DNA of 51,652 bases from Nitratireductor sp. (GTDB taxonomy: Bacteria; Pseudomonadota; Alphaproteobacteria; Rhizobiales; Rhizobiaceae). The DNA lies in NCBI GenBank assembly GCA_020441665.1, contig JAGRLT010000050.1, positions 1 through 51,652 of the forward strand. The letters are read 5' to 3'. The translations under genes and the position numbers were made by a program. The notes under the pieces were generated by a model. That model saw only the letters and a program-made list of their open reading frames with translations, did no database searches and was not told the DNA's origin. Below are positions 8,138-16,765 of this stretch, one piece after another (the first letter of the stretch is position 1; each line of letters opens with the position of its first letter).

Positions 8138-9484
8138 TTGAAACGGATATGGCTCAAGGAACCGCTGGCGATCCTGGCCGAGGATGCCGCCGGCGGCGTG
8201 GTGGTGGAAAATGGCCGGATCGGCGAGCTGGTCGCCGCCGGGGCGAGGCCTGACGCCATCGACGAGACGGTGGATTGTTCCGAACTGGTCGTCCTGCCCG
8301 GCCTGATCAACACCCATCATCATTTCTACCAGACGCTGACGCGGGCCCATCCCCAGGCGATCAACAAGGAATTGTTCGACTGGCTCAAGGCGCTCTATCC
8401 GGTCTGGGGCAGGGCGCTCAACCGCGAGAGTTTCCGACTTGCGACGCGGCTGGCGCTGACCGAACTGCTGATGTCGGGCTGCACCACCGTTTCCGATCAC
8501 CACTATGTCTTTCCGGCGGGCCTCGACGATGCGATGGATATCCAGGTCGAGGAGGCGCGACGCCTCGGCATGCGCATCACGCTCAATCGCGGCTCGATGG
8601 ATCTGTCGGAGAAGGATGGCGGCCTGCCGCCGGACAGCGTGGTGCAGACGACCGATGAAATCCTGAAGGATTGCGAGCGGGTGATCGGGGCCTGGCACGA
8701 TCCGGCGGAAGGCTCGTTCAACCAGGTGGCGCTGGCGCCCTGTTCGCCGTTTTCGGTGACGACCGAACTGATGCGCGAAACGGCGGCGATGGCGAAATCC
8801 TGCAACTGCCGCCTGCATACCCATCTCGGCGAAACCCATGACGAGGACGCTTATTGCATCGAAAAGTTCGGCTGCCGGCCGGTCGACTATCTGGAGGAAA
8901 CCGGCTGGATGGACGAGCGGGTCTGGCTTGCCCATGGCATCCATTTCAACGATGACGAAGTGCGGCGGCTGGGACAGGCGCGGGTCGGCGTGTGCCACTG
9001 CCCGACGTCGAACATGGTGCTTGCCTCGGGCATCTGCCGCACGAAGGAGCTGGAGCAGGCGGGTGTGCGGCTCGGCCTGGGCGTCGACGGCTCGGCCTCC
9101 AATGACAGTTCCAACCTGATGGAGGGCGTGCGCCATGCGCTGATGGTCGGCCGGCTGCGCTATGGAGCGTCGGCGGTGACCCATCTCGATGCGCTGCGCT
9201 GGGCGACGCAGGGTTCGGCACAGTGCCTCGGCCGCCGGGACATCGGCGGGGTCGCGCCCGGCATGCAGGCCGATCTCGCCTTCTACCGGCTCGACGCATT
9301 GCGGTTCTCGGGCGCCGGTGATGCGCTGGCGGCGCTGGTGCTGTGTGGAGCGCACCGGGCCGACAAGGTGATGATCGGCGGCAAATGGCAGGTGGAAGAG
9401 GGCTTGCCGCTCGGCGTCGATGTCCTAAAACTGCGCGGCGAACACGGGGCGATCGCCCGGCGATTCGCGGATGCGGTGACATGA
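8138..9484 (+). CDS. 8-oxoguanine deaminase-like amidohydrolase (AtzB/TrzA family)
   Basis: A 448-residue metal-dependent deaminase. The metal ligands are visible: HxH at about residues 60-62 (NTHHHFYQTLTRA), a His in LHTHLGETHDE, a His in WLAHGIHFND and the Asp in LGVDGSASNDSSNL. The segments HHHFYQTLTRA and SGCTTVSDHHYVFP are those I associate with the 8-oxoguanine deaminase branch, which hydrolyses 8-oxoguanine to urate and ammonia. The TTG start at 8138 follows AAGGAGAA at good spacing. Its stop overlaps the creatininase-family start (ATGA). Other AtzB-like activities (hydroxyatrazine, guanine) are possible. Confidence 0.8.
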   Translation: MKRIWLKEPLAILAEDAAGGVVVENGRIGELVAAGARPDAIDETVDCSELVVLPGLINTHHHFYQTLTRAHPQAINKELFDWLKALYPVWGRALNRESFRLATRLALTELLMSGCTTVSDHHYVFPAGLDDAMDIQVEEARRLGMRITLNRGSMDLSEKDGGLPPDSVVQTTDEILKDCERVIGAWHDPAEGSFNQVALAPCSPFSVTTELMRETAAMAKSCNCRLHTHLGETHDEDAYCIEKFGCRPVDYLEETGWMDERVWLAHGIHFNDDEVRRLGQARVGVCHCPTSNMVLASGICRTKELEQAGVRLGLGVDGSASNDSSNLMEGVRHALMVGRLRYGASAVTHLDALRWATQGSAQCLGRRDIGGVAPGMQADLAFYRLDALRFSGAGDALAALVLCGAHRADKVMIGGKWQVEEGLPLGVDVLKLRGEHGAIARRFADAVT

Positions 9485-10311
9485 GCGCAAAGCAGGACGG
9501 CCCTGCCTGGCCCAAGCCGGATTTTCCGGCCAACAATCTTGCCGCGCTGGCAGGCTGCGACCTGTCGCGCTGGATCGCCGTGCTGCCGCTGGGCGCCACC
9601 GAGCAGCACGGGCTGCATCTGCCCTTCGAGACCGATACGCTGATTGCGGAGGGGCTCATATCGCGGCTCAAACAGCGGCTTGTTGGTGAGTTGCCGATTA
9701 CCTTTCTCGCCACTGAGCCAGTTGGCTATTCGCCCGAGCATCTCGACTGGCCAGGCACCAAGTCACTTGGCTTCAACGAGGCGGTGGAGCGCTGGATCAG
9801 GATCGGCGGCGATCTCGCGGAGAGCGGCATTCGCAAATTGCTGCTGCTCAATGCCCATGGCGGCAATTCACCGCTGATGACGGTGGTGGCGACCGAACTG
9901 CGCTGCCGCCACGCCATGCTGTGCGTTGCGACGAGCTGGACGCGGTTCGGCTATCCGGCCGATGTCATTTCGCCCGAGGATGCCGCGCTCGACATCCATG
10001 CCGGGCTGATAGAAACGTCGGTCATGCTGGCGCTGCATCCCGACAAGGTGGACATGGCGGAGGCGCGCAATTTTGCCTCCGCGCAGCGGCGCTTTCTCGA
10101 ACGCAATCGCTATCTTGCCGCCTATGGCAAGCATGCCTTCGGCTGGAAGATGCAGGATCTCAATCCCGCCGGCGCGGTGGGCAATGCCGCCGAGGCGTCC
10201 GCCGAAACGGGCGAAAAGCTGCTCGACCATGCGGTTGACGGGCTGGTGGCGCTCATCGGCGAGATGGACCGGTTCGACTTTGGTGACCTGCGGCACATGC
10301 CAGCGCGGTGA
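9481..10311 (+). CDS. Creatininase-family amidohydrolase
   Basis: A 276-residue member of the creatininase/ArfB family of metal-dependent hydrolases. The metal-binding pattern is present: Glu and His in PLGATEQHGLHLP, Asp in FETDT, His in LLNAHGGNSP and Glu in HAGLIETSVML. The family opens cyclic amides (creatinine, formylpyrimidine, riboflavin precursors) or processes peptides. Its overlap with the deaminase gene (ATGA) suggests that the two act on successive N-heterocycle intermediates. No hydantoinase or urate oxidase is nearby, so the pathway end point is unclear. Confidence 0.85.
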   Translation: MSAKQDGPAWPKPDFPANNLAALAGCDLSRWIAVLPLGATEQHGLHLPFETDTLIAEGLISRLKQRLVGELPITFLATEPVGYSPEHLDWPGTKSLGFNEAVERWIRIGGDLAESGIRKLLLLNAHGGNSPLMTVVATELRCRHAMLCVATSWTRFGYPADVISPEDAALDIHAGLIETSVMLALHPDKVDMAEARNFASAQRRFLERNRYLAAYGKHAFGWKMQDLNPAGAVGNAAEASAETGEKLLDHAVDGLVALIGEMDRFDFGDLRHMPAR

Positions 10312-10425
10312 CCGCGCCAATCCCGCATGTCGGGAGTCGCAATTTCACTTTGCCTCCCATATATGATCAACGAAAATCTGGCTTGTCCGGTCGATACTGC
10401 GACAGGCCCCTTGATGGAGCCTTTC

Positions 10426-11535
10426 ATGTCCGAAGCGGCAACCGCCCAACCGACCCCGCAAATCCCCGTTACCGTGCTGACCGGCTATCTCGGCGCCGGC
10501 AAGACGACGCTTCTGAACCGCATTCTGAGCGAGGATCACGGTCGCAAATATGCCGTCATCGTCAACGAATTCGGCGAGATCGGCATCGACAACGATCTCA
10601 TCGTCGAGACCGATGAAGAAATCTACGAGATGAACAATGGCTGCATCTGCTGCACGGTGCGCGGCGACCTGATCCGGGTGGTGCAGAACCTGATGAAACG
10701 ACCGGGCCGGTTCGATGCGGTGATCGTCGAGACCACCGGGCTCGCCGATCCGGCGCCGGTCGCCCAGACCTTCTTCATGGATGACGAGGTGCGGGCCAGG
10801 TCGCGGCTCGATTCGGTGATCGCGTTGGCCGATGCCAAGCATCTGATGATGCGGCTCAAGGACAGCCCGGAGGCCGAGGACCAGATCGCCTTCGCCGATA
10901 TCGTGCTGTTGAACAAGACCGATCTGGTCGATGCGGCTGAGCTGGCGCGGGTCGAAAAGGTGATCCGCCAGATCAATCCGTCGGCGCGCATCTACCGGAC
11001 CAGCCGGGCGGAAGTGGATCTCAAGGAAATCCTCGAACAGGGCCGGTTCGATCTCAAACGGGCGATCGAGAACGACCCGCAATTCCTCGAATTCGACGAT
11101 GCCCATGTCTGCGGGCCGGACTGCGACCATGACCACCACCACGATCATGGGCATGGCCATCATCATGACCACGACCATGAATGCGGTCCCGATTGCGATC
11201 ACGGGCATCCCCGTGCGGGGCTCGATGGCGCGACGCACGACACGACCATCGGCACGGTGTCGCTGTCGGGCGGGGAACTCGATCCCGAGCGCTTTTTCCC
11301 GTGGATCCAGAAAATCACCCAGGCCGACGGACCGGACATTCTGCGGCTCAAGGGAATCGTCGCCTTCAAGGACGATCCCGACCGCTATGTGGTGCAGGGC
11401 ATTCACATGATCGTCGAGGGCGATCACCAGCGCGCCTGGAAAGAGGGCGAGAAGCGCCAGAGCCGGGTGGTGTTCATCGGCCGCAATCTCGACCGGGAAA
11501 AACTCACCCGCACCTTCGCCGCCTGTGCCGCCTGA
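10426..11535 (+). CDS. CobW/COG0523-family GTP-binding metallochaperone with His-rich insert
   Basis: A 369-residue G3E GTPase. Seen are Walker A GYLGAGKTTLLN, the metal-site motif NGCICCTVRGDL, switch region VIVETTGLADPAPV, the base-recognition NKTD, a His/Cys-rich insert of ~35 residues (about 225-262, with two CGPDCDH copies and many His-Asp pairs) and a C-terminal CobW_C domain ending in VFIGRNLDREKL. COG0523 proteins load Zn, Co or Ni onto clients or act in metal stress. The WD40 gene follows 13 bases after the stop. Start 10426 has GGAG upstream. No clear Zur box was found, so zinc control is not supported from sequence. Confidence 0.9.
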   Translation: MSEAATAQPTPQIPVTVLTGYLGAGKTTLLNRILSEDHGRKYAVIVNEFGEIGIDNDLIVETDEEIYEMNNGCICCTVRGDLIRVVQNLMKRPGRFDAVIVETTGLADPAPVAQTFFMDDEVRARSRLDSVIALADAKHLMMRLKDSPEAEDQIAFADIVLLNKTDLVDAAELARVEKVIRQINPSARIYRTSRAEVDLKEILEQGRFDLKRAIENDPQFLEFDDAHVCGPDCDHDHHHDHGHGHHHDHDHECGPDCDHGHPRAGLDGATHDTTIGTVSLSGGELDPERFFPWIQKITQADGPDILRLKGIVAFKDDPDRYVVQGIHMIVEGDHQRAWKEGEKRQSRVVFIGRNLDREKLTRTFAACAA

Positions 11536-11548
11536 GTGCCTCGAACCG

Positions 11549-12544
11549 ATGCCTTCCATTGCCCCGCTTGATGTAGACGCCGAAGAACTCGGCCATGTGG
11601 AATGGGCCGGCTTTGTCGGCCGGACGCCGGCTTTCGCCACGGTCGGCGGCCAGGTGCATCTCCTGGCCGATCGCCATCGTGCCATCGCGGTTCATGACGG
11701 ATTGCTGGCCGCCTGCCTGTCCGGCGATGGCGTGACGCTGCTGACCTGCGGCGAGGACGGGCGGGTCTGCGGGCTTTCGGCCGAGGGCGAAGCAAGCGAG
11801 CTCTATCACGCGCCGGGCAAATGGATCGACCGCATCGCCGCCGGCCCTGATGGGGCGGTGGCGTTTTCCTGGGGCCGCAAGGGCATGGTGATCGCCGGCG
11901 GCGAGGAAAAGCCCTTCGAGTGCGCGCGCACCGTGGAAGGGCTTGCCTTCGCACCGAAGGGGATGCGGTTGGCGATCGCCCGCTATGACGGTGTCGAACT
12001 CAGATGGATCAACACCGCGAACCCGCCGCAATTTCTCGAATGGAAGGGCGCGCATACCGGCGTCACCTTCTCGCCCGACGGCAGATATGTGGTTTCCACC
12101 ATGCAGGAAAACGCCCTGCATGGCTGGCGGCTGGCCGACAACCGGCACATGCGGATGACCGGCTATCCCGCCAAGGTGCAGTCGGTCTCCTGGTCGGTGA
12201 AGGGCAAATGGCTTGCGACCGCCGGCGCGCCGGCCGCGGTTACCTGGCCGTTTTCCGGCAAGGACGGGCCGATGGGCAGGGCGCCGAAGGAACTGGGCGC
12301 GATGGGCATGGTGCTGGTGACGCGGGTTGCCTGCCATCCGGCAGAAGCGGTCGTGGCGATCGGCTATGAGGACGGCATGGTGCTTGCCGTGCGGATCGAG
12401 GACGGCAAGGAGGCCATCCTGCGGCGCGGCGAAGCGCAGGGCCGAGGCGGTGCGATTTCCGCTCTCGGCTGGGATCCGGACGGCAAGCGCCTGGCCTATG
12501 GCACGAGCGGCGGCGAAGCCGGGATTGTTGACCTGACGGGCTGA
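11549..12544 (+). CDS. WD40-repeat beta-propeller protein linked to the CobW-type GTPase
   Basis: A 331-residue protein made of WD40-like blades: repeated GxHxGVTFSPDGRYVVS-style units are visible, for example VTFSPDGRYVVSTMQENALH, WSVKGKWLATAGAPAAVTWP and ALGWDPDGKRLAYGTSGG. No signal peptide or catalytic motif is seen, so a cytoplasmic scaffold is likely. It is placed directly after the COG0523 GTPase, and a partner role in metal delivery is inferred from that. The ATG at 11549 is preferred; a GTG at 11525 would overlap the preceding stop. The LysR gene follows closely. Confidence 0.75.
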   Translation: MPSIAPLDVDAEELGHVEWAGFVGRTPAFATVGGQVHLLADRHRAIAVHDGLLAACLSGDGVTLLTCGEDGRVCGLSAEGEASELYHAPGKWIDRIAAGPDGAVAFSWGRKGMVIAGGEEKPFECARTVEGLAFAPKGMRLAIARYDGVELRWINTANPPQFLEWKGAHTGVTFSPDGRYVVSTMQENALHGWRLADNRHMRMTGYPAKVQSVSWSVKGKWLATAGAPAAVTWPFSGKDGPMGRAPKELGAMGMVLVTRVACHPAEAVVAIGYEDGMVLAVRIEDGKEAILRRGEAQGRGGAISALGWDPDGKRLAYGTSGGEAGIVDLTG

Positions 12545-12603
12545 TGCCAGCCACAATGCCGCCTGGAAGCGAAGTGCAGTTCACCCGAATCAGGAAGGCG
12601 CCT

Positions 12604-13497
12604 TTGGATACGATCACCCGCATGAAGGCCTTTATCGAGGTGGTCGAGCACGAGGGCTATTCGGCTGCCGCGCGCAAGATAGGCCGCTCCAAGGCGCTGC
12701 TGTCGAAATATGTCCGCGAGCTCGAGGATGAACTCGGCGTACTGCTGATCAACCGCACCACGCGACAGTTTTCCCTCACCGAGTCGGGCGAAAAATACTA
12801 CCGGTCCTGCGTCGAGATCCTGCGCCAGATCGAGGAGGCGCGCGAAGCGATCCGCGATTCCGATTCGGAAGTCGACGGCACGTTGCGACTGTCGGCACCA
12901 CGCTCGCTGGGCGTGGTCGAGAAGATGCTGCCGCTGTCGGAATTCAGCAAGGCCTATCCGAAGATCAAGCTGGAAGTGGATCTCGACGACCGGGTGATCG
13001 ATCTGGTCGAGGAGCGCTTCGACGTGGCGATCCGGGTCGGCGTGCTGGCCGATTCCTCGCTGATCGCCAAGAAGCTGCTCGTCAACCGGCTGCTCTATTG
13101 CGCCTCGCCGCGGTTTCTCGCGCAATGGGGCGTGCCCGAGCACCCCTCGCAGATCGCCGACTGGCCGAACATCATCGACACCAACTGGCGCGGCCGCGAC
13201 ACCTGGCCGTTTGTCGGCAGGGACGGCAAGAAGTTCACCCAGACCGTGCGCTCGGTGATGGATGTCAACGATCCCGAGGTCTGCAAGCGGGCGGCGCTTG
13301 CCGGCATCGGCGCTACCATGGTGCCCGAATTCGCGATCCGCGAGGAACTGGCGGCGGGCCGGCTGGTCTCGATCCTCGAAGAATTCGTTCCGGAAGGTTC
13401 GGCCTTTCATGTGGTTTATCCCGACCGGCGCCATATTTCAGCCAAGGTGCGGGCCTTTGTCGACTTCATCGATCAATGGTACCGGAAAGAGTTCTAG
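12604..13497 (+). CDS. LysR-family transcriptional regulator
   Basis: A 297-residue LysR regulator. The N-terminal winged HTH is MKAFIEVVEHEGYSAAARKI followed by GRSKALLSKYVRELEDELGV and LLINRTTRQFSLTESGEKYY, and the rest is the substrate-binding fold with VAIRVGVLADSSLIAKKLL. The TTG at 12604 has AGGAAGG upstream and gives the canonical family N-terminus; the ATG at 12544 overlaps the WD40 stop but adds 20 atypical residues. It reads into the DUF1007/NicO pair, only 10 bases before the GTG start, so it is likely co-transcribed with metal genes, unlike the usual divergent LysR layout. Its ligand is unknown. Confidence 0.9.
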   Translation: MDTITRMKAFIEVVEHEGYSAAARKIGRSKALLSKYVRELEDELGVLLINRTTRQFSLTESGEKYYRSCVEILRQIEEAREAIRDSDSEVDGTLRLSAPRSLGVVEKMLPLSEFSKAYPKIKLEVDLDDRVIDLVEERFDVAIRVGVLADSSLIAKKLLVNRLLYCASPRFLAQWGVPEHPSQIADWPNIIDTNWRGRDTWPFVGRDGKKFTQTVRSVMDVNDPEVCKRAALAGIGATMVPEFAIREELAAGRLVSILEEFVPEGSAFHVVYPDRRHISAKVRAFVDFIDQWYRKEF

Positions 13498-13507
13498 GGG
13501 CTTGGCG

Positions 13508-14182
13508 GTGACGGTGCGAAAACTCGGGCTTGCATGGAGCGGTGCCGTCTTCGCGGCATGCATCCTGCCGCTCGCGCCCCCTGCCGCTTTCGCCCATCCC
13601 CATGTGTGGATCGAGGCCAATCTCGAAATCGTCCGCAACGAGGCCGGCGAGGCGACGCAAATCCGCCATGTCTGGCGGTTCGACGAACTGTTCTCCTCCT
13701 CGCTCATTCTCGATTTCGACGAGAACGGCAATGGCGAACTCGACCGGGCGGAGCTCGACACGATCGGCAAGGAGACGCGCCAGTCGCTCGGCGAGTACAA
13801 TTTCTACACCGAGGTGCGCAATGGCGAGGCCGTCGTCGACTTTTACGAACCCGACCCCTATCTCGTCGACTGGGAGAATGGCCGGCTGATCATGATCATG
13901 GCGCTGGAATTGACGGCGCCGCAAAAGATCGGCCCGCAGGGTTTCAAGGTCGCCGTTTCTGATCCGACCTACTATGTCGCGGTGGAACTGACTTCCGAAG
14001 ACCCGGTCAAGGTCAGCGGCAAGGGCGCGGACTGCACCTATGACATCACCGTTCCCGACTGGGATGCGCTGTATGCCCGCGATGCCCAGAAGCTCGCCGA
14101 CCTGTTTTCCGCCGGTGCCGACGAAAAGGTCGAGGCAAGCGACGACTACCTGACCTGGATCAACTTCAGTTGCCCGTCATGA
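13508..14182 (+). CDS. DUF1007 periplasmic protein
   Basis: A 224-residue exported protein. The first ~30 residues are a signal peptide ending in PPAAFA, and the mature protein starts HPHVWIEANLEI, an N-terminal His-x-His characteristic of DUF1007. An EF-hand-like acidic loop, DFDENGNGELDRAEL, follows at about residue 75. DUF1007 genes commonly neighbour Ni/Co transporters and are presumed periplasmic metal-handling partners, but no biochemical role is established. GTG 13508 is chosen because AGGGG lies 7 bases upstream; TTG 13502 or GTG 13514 are alternatives. The NicO gene overlaps by four bases (ATGA). Confidence 0.82.
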   Translation: MTVRKLGLAWSGAVFAACILPLAPPAAFAHPHVWIEANLEIVRNEAGEATQIRHVWRFDELFSSSLILDFDENGNGELDRAELDTIGKETRQSLGEYNFYTEVRNGEAVVDFYEPDPYLVDWENGRLIMIMALELTAPQKIGPQGFKVAVSDPTYYVAVELTSEDPVKVSGKGADCTYDITVPDWDALYARDAQKLADLFSAGADEKVEASDDYLTWINFSCPS

Positions 14183-15324
14183 GTGTATATTACCCCTCTT
14201 TCAGAAGGATGCGCTGGCTTGCCGTCATGGTGCTGGCGGCAATGGCCCTGCTGCTTCTCGCCCGCCATGGCTTGGCCGAAAACTCGCTGGGTATCGGCCG
14301 GCCGGAAGCGGCGATCCGGCCGGAAGGGCCGTTTGCCGGCGTGCTGTTGTATATCCAGCAGCAGCAGAAGGCGTTCTACAAGGCGATGACCGACGCGCTG
14401 CGGCTGATCCGCTCGGGCAATGGCGGCGCCTGGGTGCTGATCGGGCTGAGCTTTGCCTATGGCATTCTGCATGCGGCGGGGCCCGGCCATGGCAAGGTGG
14501 TGATCTCCTCCTATATGGTGGCCAATGAGGTGCAGCTTCGCCGCGGCATCCTGCTGTCGCTTGCCTCCTCGATGCTGCAGGCGATCACCGCCATCATCGC
14601 CATCGGCCTGCTGATTGTCGTGCTGCACGGTCTCGGCCTGCGGCAATCGACGCTGACCTTCCTGCTGGAAGTGGCCAGCTATGCCGGCGTCACCGCGCTG
14701 GGCCTGTGGCTCGTCTGGCGCAAGCTCAGGCCCGCGCCGAAAGCGGCGGTGCTGCCGGTTTCAGGTCACGGGCATGGTCACGGCCCTTCGCACGAACACC
14801 ATGATCACGCGCATCATCACCGTTCTAACGAGCATGGCCATGACCATCGCCACAGCCATGATCATGGTCACGCACACCATCATCCTCATGACCACCATCA
14901 TGATCACCCCCATGACCACCCGCATGACCACCCGCATGGGCAGGGCGAGGTCTGCGCCGATTGCGGCCACGCGCATCTGCCGGATCCGGCGCTGCTCGGC
15001 GGGCGGATGGGGTTGCGCGAAGCCTGGACGGCCATCGTCGCGGTCGGCCTGCGGCCCTGTTCCGGCGCGCTGATCGTCCTGACCTTCGCGTTTTTGAACG
15101 GTCTCTACTGGGCCGGCATCGCCTCCACCTTCGCCATGGCGCTCGGCACGGCGATCACGGTTTCGGCGATCGCGACGCTCGCCGTCACCGCCAAGAACAC
15201 CGCGCTTCGGCTTGCCGGCAGCGGCGTGGCGGCGGGACGCGTCACCTGGGCGATCGAACTGGCAGGCGCGGTGCTGATCGCGCTGATGGGGGCGACCCTG
15301 CTGGCGGCGGCGCTTGCCGGCTGA
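14179..15324 (+). CDS. Nickel/cobalt transporter (NicO/RcnA type) with long His-rich loop
   Basis: A 381-residue inner-membrane protein with about six to eight hydrophobic segments. The family motif appears in GILHAAGPGHGKVVISSYMV, and the second half has GLRPCSGALIVLTFAFLNG, both typical of NicO/RcnA. Between residues ~195 and 255 lies a loop with about 30 His, mostly as His-Asp and His-Gly pairs, ending in CADCGHAH, a plausible metal-binding cytoplasmic loop. RcnA homologues export Ni and Co; NicO relatives in some bacteria import. With DUF1007 just upstream, direction of transport is not decided. Start at 14179 overlaps the DUF1007 stop. Confidence 0.88.
   Translation: MSVYYPSFRRMRWLAVMVLAAMALLLLARHGLAENSLGIGRPEAAIRPEGPFAGVLLYIQQQQKAFYKAMTDALRLIRSGNGGAWVLIGLSFAYGILHAAGPGHGKVVISSYMVANEVQLRRGILLSLASSMLQAITAIIAIGLLIVVLHGLGLRQSTLTFLLEVASYAGVTALGLWLVWRKLRPAPKAAVLPVSGHGHGHGPSHEHHDHAHHHRSNEHGHDHRHSHDHGHAHHHPHDHHHDHPHDHPHDHPHGQGEVCADCGHAHLPDPALLGGRMGLREAWTAIVAVGLRPCSGALIVLTFAFLNGLYWAGIASTFAMALGTAITVSAIATLAVTAKNTALRLAGSGVAAGRVTWAIELAGAVLIALMGATLLAAALAG
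14899..14934 (+). repeat. 12-bp tandem repeat in the His-rich loop
   Basis: Three near-identical 12-base units, CATGATCACCCC then CATGACCACCCG twice, encode His-Asp-His-Pro repeats. Such repeats can expand or contract by slippage and alter loop length. Confidence 0.75.
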
Positions 15325-15553
15325 GCTGCGGGCGATGCGCCGAATAGTGTGCCGGCCGGTGCCAATACCTGCTTGCGATGACATGCTACTTTGGTTGTAC
15401 ATTGCGGTCTTCCACGGCCGAGCCGCCCTCAAGACCTTGCGCCGGCCGGCAAATTGTATTGTAGTGCCGGCCAGCGAGCGGCCTGGGGAGGACACCTGCG
15501 TGCCGCTTCGTTCAGCCAACTCGATACCTTAACGCATCCAAGGGAGGAAATTC

Positions 15554-16648
15554 ATGGATCGTCGTTCGTTCATCAAAAAGGCAGGCTTTGTCGGTGGCGC
15601 CGCCGCTGCATCGACGCTTGCCGCGCCGGCGGTGGCGCAGGCCAAGAAGGAAATGGTCATCGTTTCCACCTGGCCGCGCGACTTTGCCGGCCTGGGTGTT
15701 TCAGCCCAACGGCTTGCAGCGCGCATCACCGAACTGACCCAGGGCTCGATCACCACCCAGTATTTCGCCGCCGGCGAACGCGTCGGTGCGCTGGACGTGT
15801 TCGACGAGGTCGCCTCGGGCAATTCGCAGGCCTATATCGGCGCCGACTACTACTGGACCGGCAAGCATCCGGCGCTTGCCTATTTCACCGCCGTTCCGTT
15901 CGGCATGACCTACGCGGAGTGGAATGCCTGGGTTCTCTATGGCGGCGGCATGGCGCTGTGGGAGAAGGTTCAGGACCAGTTCGGCCTGCAACCGCTTCCG
16001 GCAGGCAATACCGGCACCCAGGCCGGCGGCTGGTTCAACAAGGAAATCAACTCGCCCGACGATCTGAAGGGCCTGAAAATGCGTATCCCCGGCCTTGGCG
16101 GCCAGGTGATGTCGAAGCTCGGCGCCTCGACCATTTCGGTTCCCGGCGGCCAGATCTACGAAAACCTGGTTTCCGGCACGATCGACGCCACCGAATGGGT
16201 CGGCCCCTACAACGACTATTTCATGAAGTTCTATGAGGCTGCCAAATACTACTATACCGGCGGCATGCACGAGCCGGGCTCGGCGCTCTCGCTGACTTCC
16301 AACAAGTCGTGGTGGGGAACGCTGACCGATTGGGAGAAGGCGGCAATCACGGCTGCCGCGCTTGAGGAGAACAGCAACTCCTACTTCGAAGCCATGGCGC
16401 TCAACGGTGAATATCTCCAGAAACTGGTCGACGAGCAGGGCGTCGAGGTACGCTCGTTCAACGATGATGTCTGGGATGCCTTCGGCGAAGCCTCGGCGGA
16501 AGTGTTTGCCGAAACGCGCGACCACTCGCCGCTGGCGGCCGAGGTCGATGATGCCGTGCAGTCCAAGCTGCGCGAGATCGGTACGGGCATCGCGCTCTTC
16601 GAGGGCCAGTTCGTGAACCAGCGCAACCGCGTTCTCAACCTGGGCTGA
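15554..16648 (+). CDS. dctP: TRAP transporter substrate-binding protein (TakP-like DctP)
   Basis: A 364-residue periplasmic binding protein. The N-terminus MDRRSFIKKAGFVGG with a hydrophobic stretch and AAPAVAQA cleavage site is a twin-arginine (Tat) signal. The segments AGNTGTQAGGWFNKEI, GLKMRIPGLGGQVM and TIDATEWVGPYNDYF match the TakP branch, whose characterised member binds 2-oxo acids such as pyruvate with a cation. GGAGGAAA precedes the ATG. It is first gene of dctPQM, and a stable hairpin after it should raise its expression over the membrane subunits. The 229-base upstream gap holds no gene; GC-rich GGCCGG clusters and TTGTA motifs are seen, but no convincing promoter. Confidence 0.92.
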   Translation: MDRRSFIKKAGFVGGAAAASTLAAPAVAQAKKEMVIVSTWPRDFAGLGVSAQRLAARITELTQGSITTQYFAAGERVGALDVFDEVASGNSQAYIGADYYWTGKHPALAYFTAVPFGMTYAEWNAWVLYGGGMALWEKVQDQFGLQPLPAGNTGTQAGGWFNKEINSPDDLKGLKMRIPGLGGQVMSKLGASTISVPGGQIYENLVSGTIDATEWVGPYNDYFMKFYEAAKYYYTGGMHEPGSALSLTSNKSWWGTLTDWEKAAITAAALEENSNSYFEAMALNGEYLQKLVDEQGVEVRSFNDDVWDAFGEASAEVFAETRDHSPLAAEVDDAVQSKLREIGTGIALFEGQFVNQRNRVLNLG

Positions 16649-16659
16649 TCGCCGGGAAT

Positions 16660-16708
16660 TTACAACAAGACATAAGAGCGGGATTTCGGTTCCGCTCTTT
16701 TGTTGTAA
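16660..16708 (+). terminator. Intercistronic hairpin between dctP and dctQ
   Basis: TTACAACAA (16660-16668) pairs with TTGTTGTAA (16700-16708), and the inner AAGAGCGG (16674-16681) pairs with CCGCTCTT (16692-16699). Such long hairpins behind the binding-protein gene usually act as leaky terminators or RNA stabilisers, giving excess binding protein. Confidence 0.7.
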
Positions 16709-16765
16709 GGTTCTGGTCCTGCGGTCCCGGGAGGAGGGACTGCCGAAAAGTCGGCAGGAGGGTTC

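Noticed and set aside
10312-10425. A Zur box or metal riboswitch ahead of the CobW gene
   Set aside because: Only a short TCCCG/CGGGA dyad (10321-10335) is seen; nothing matches a known Zur site or riboswitch.
15325-15553. GGCCGG clusters and TTGTA motifs upstream of dctP
   Set aside because: Short GC palindromes are frequent in this genome and the TTGTA repeats do not form a clear dyad or promoter.
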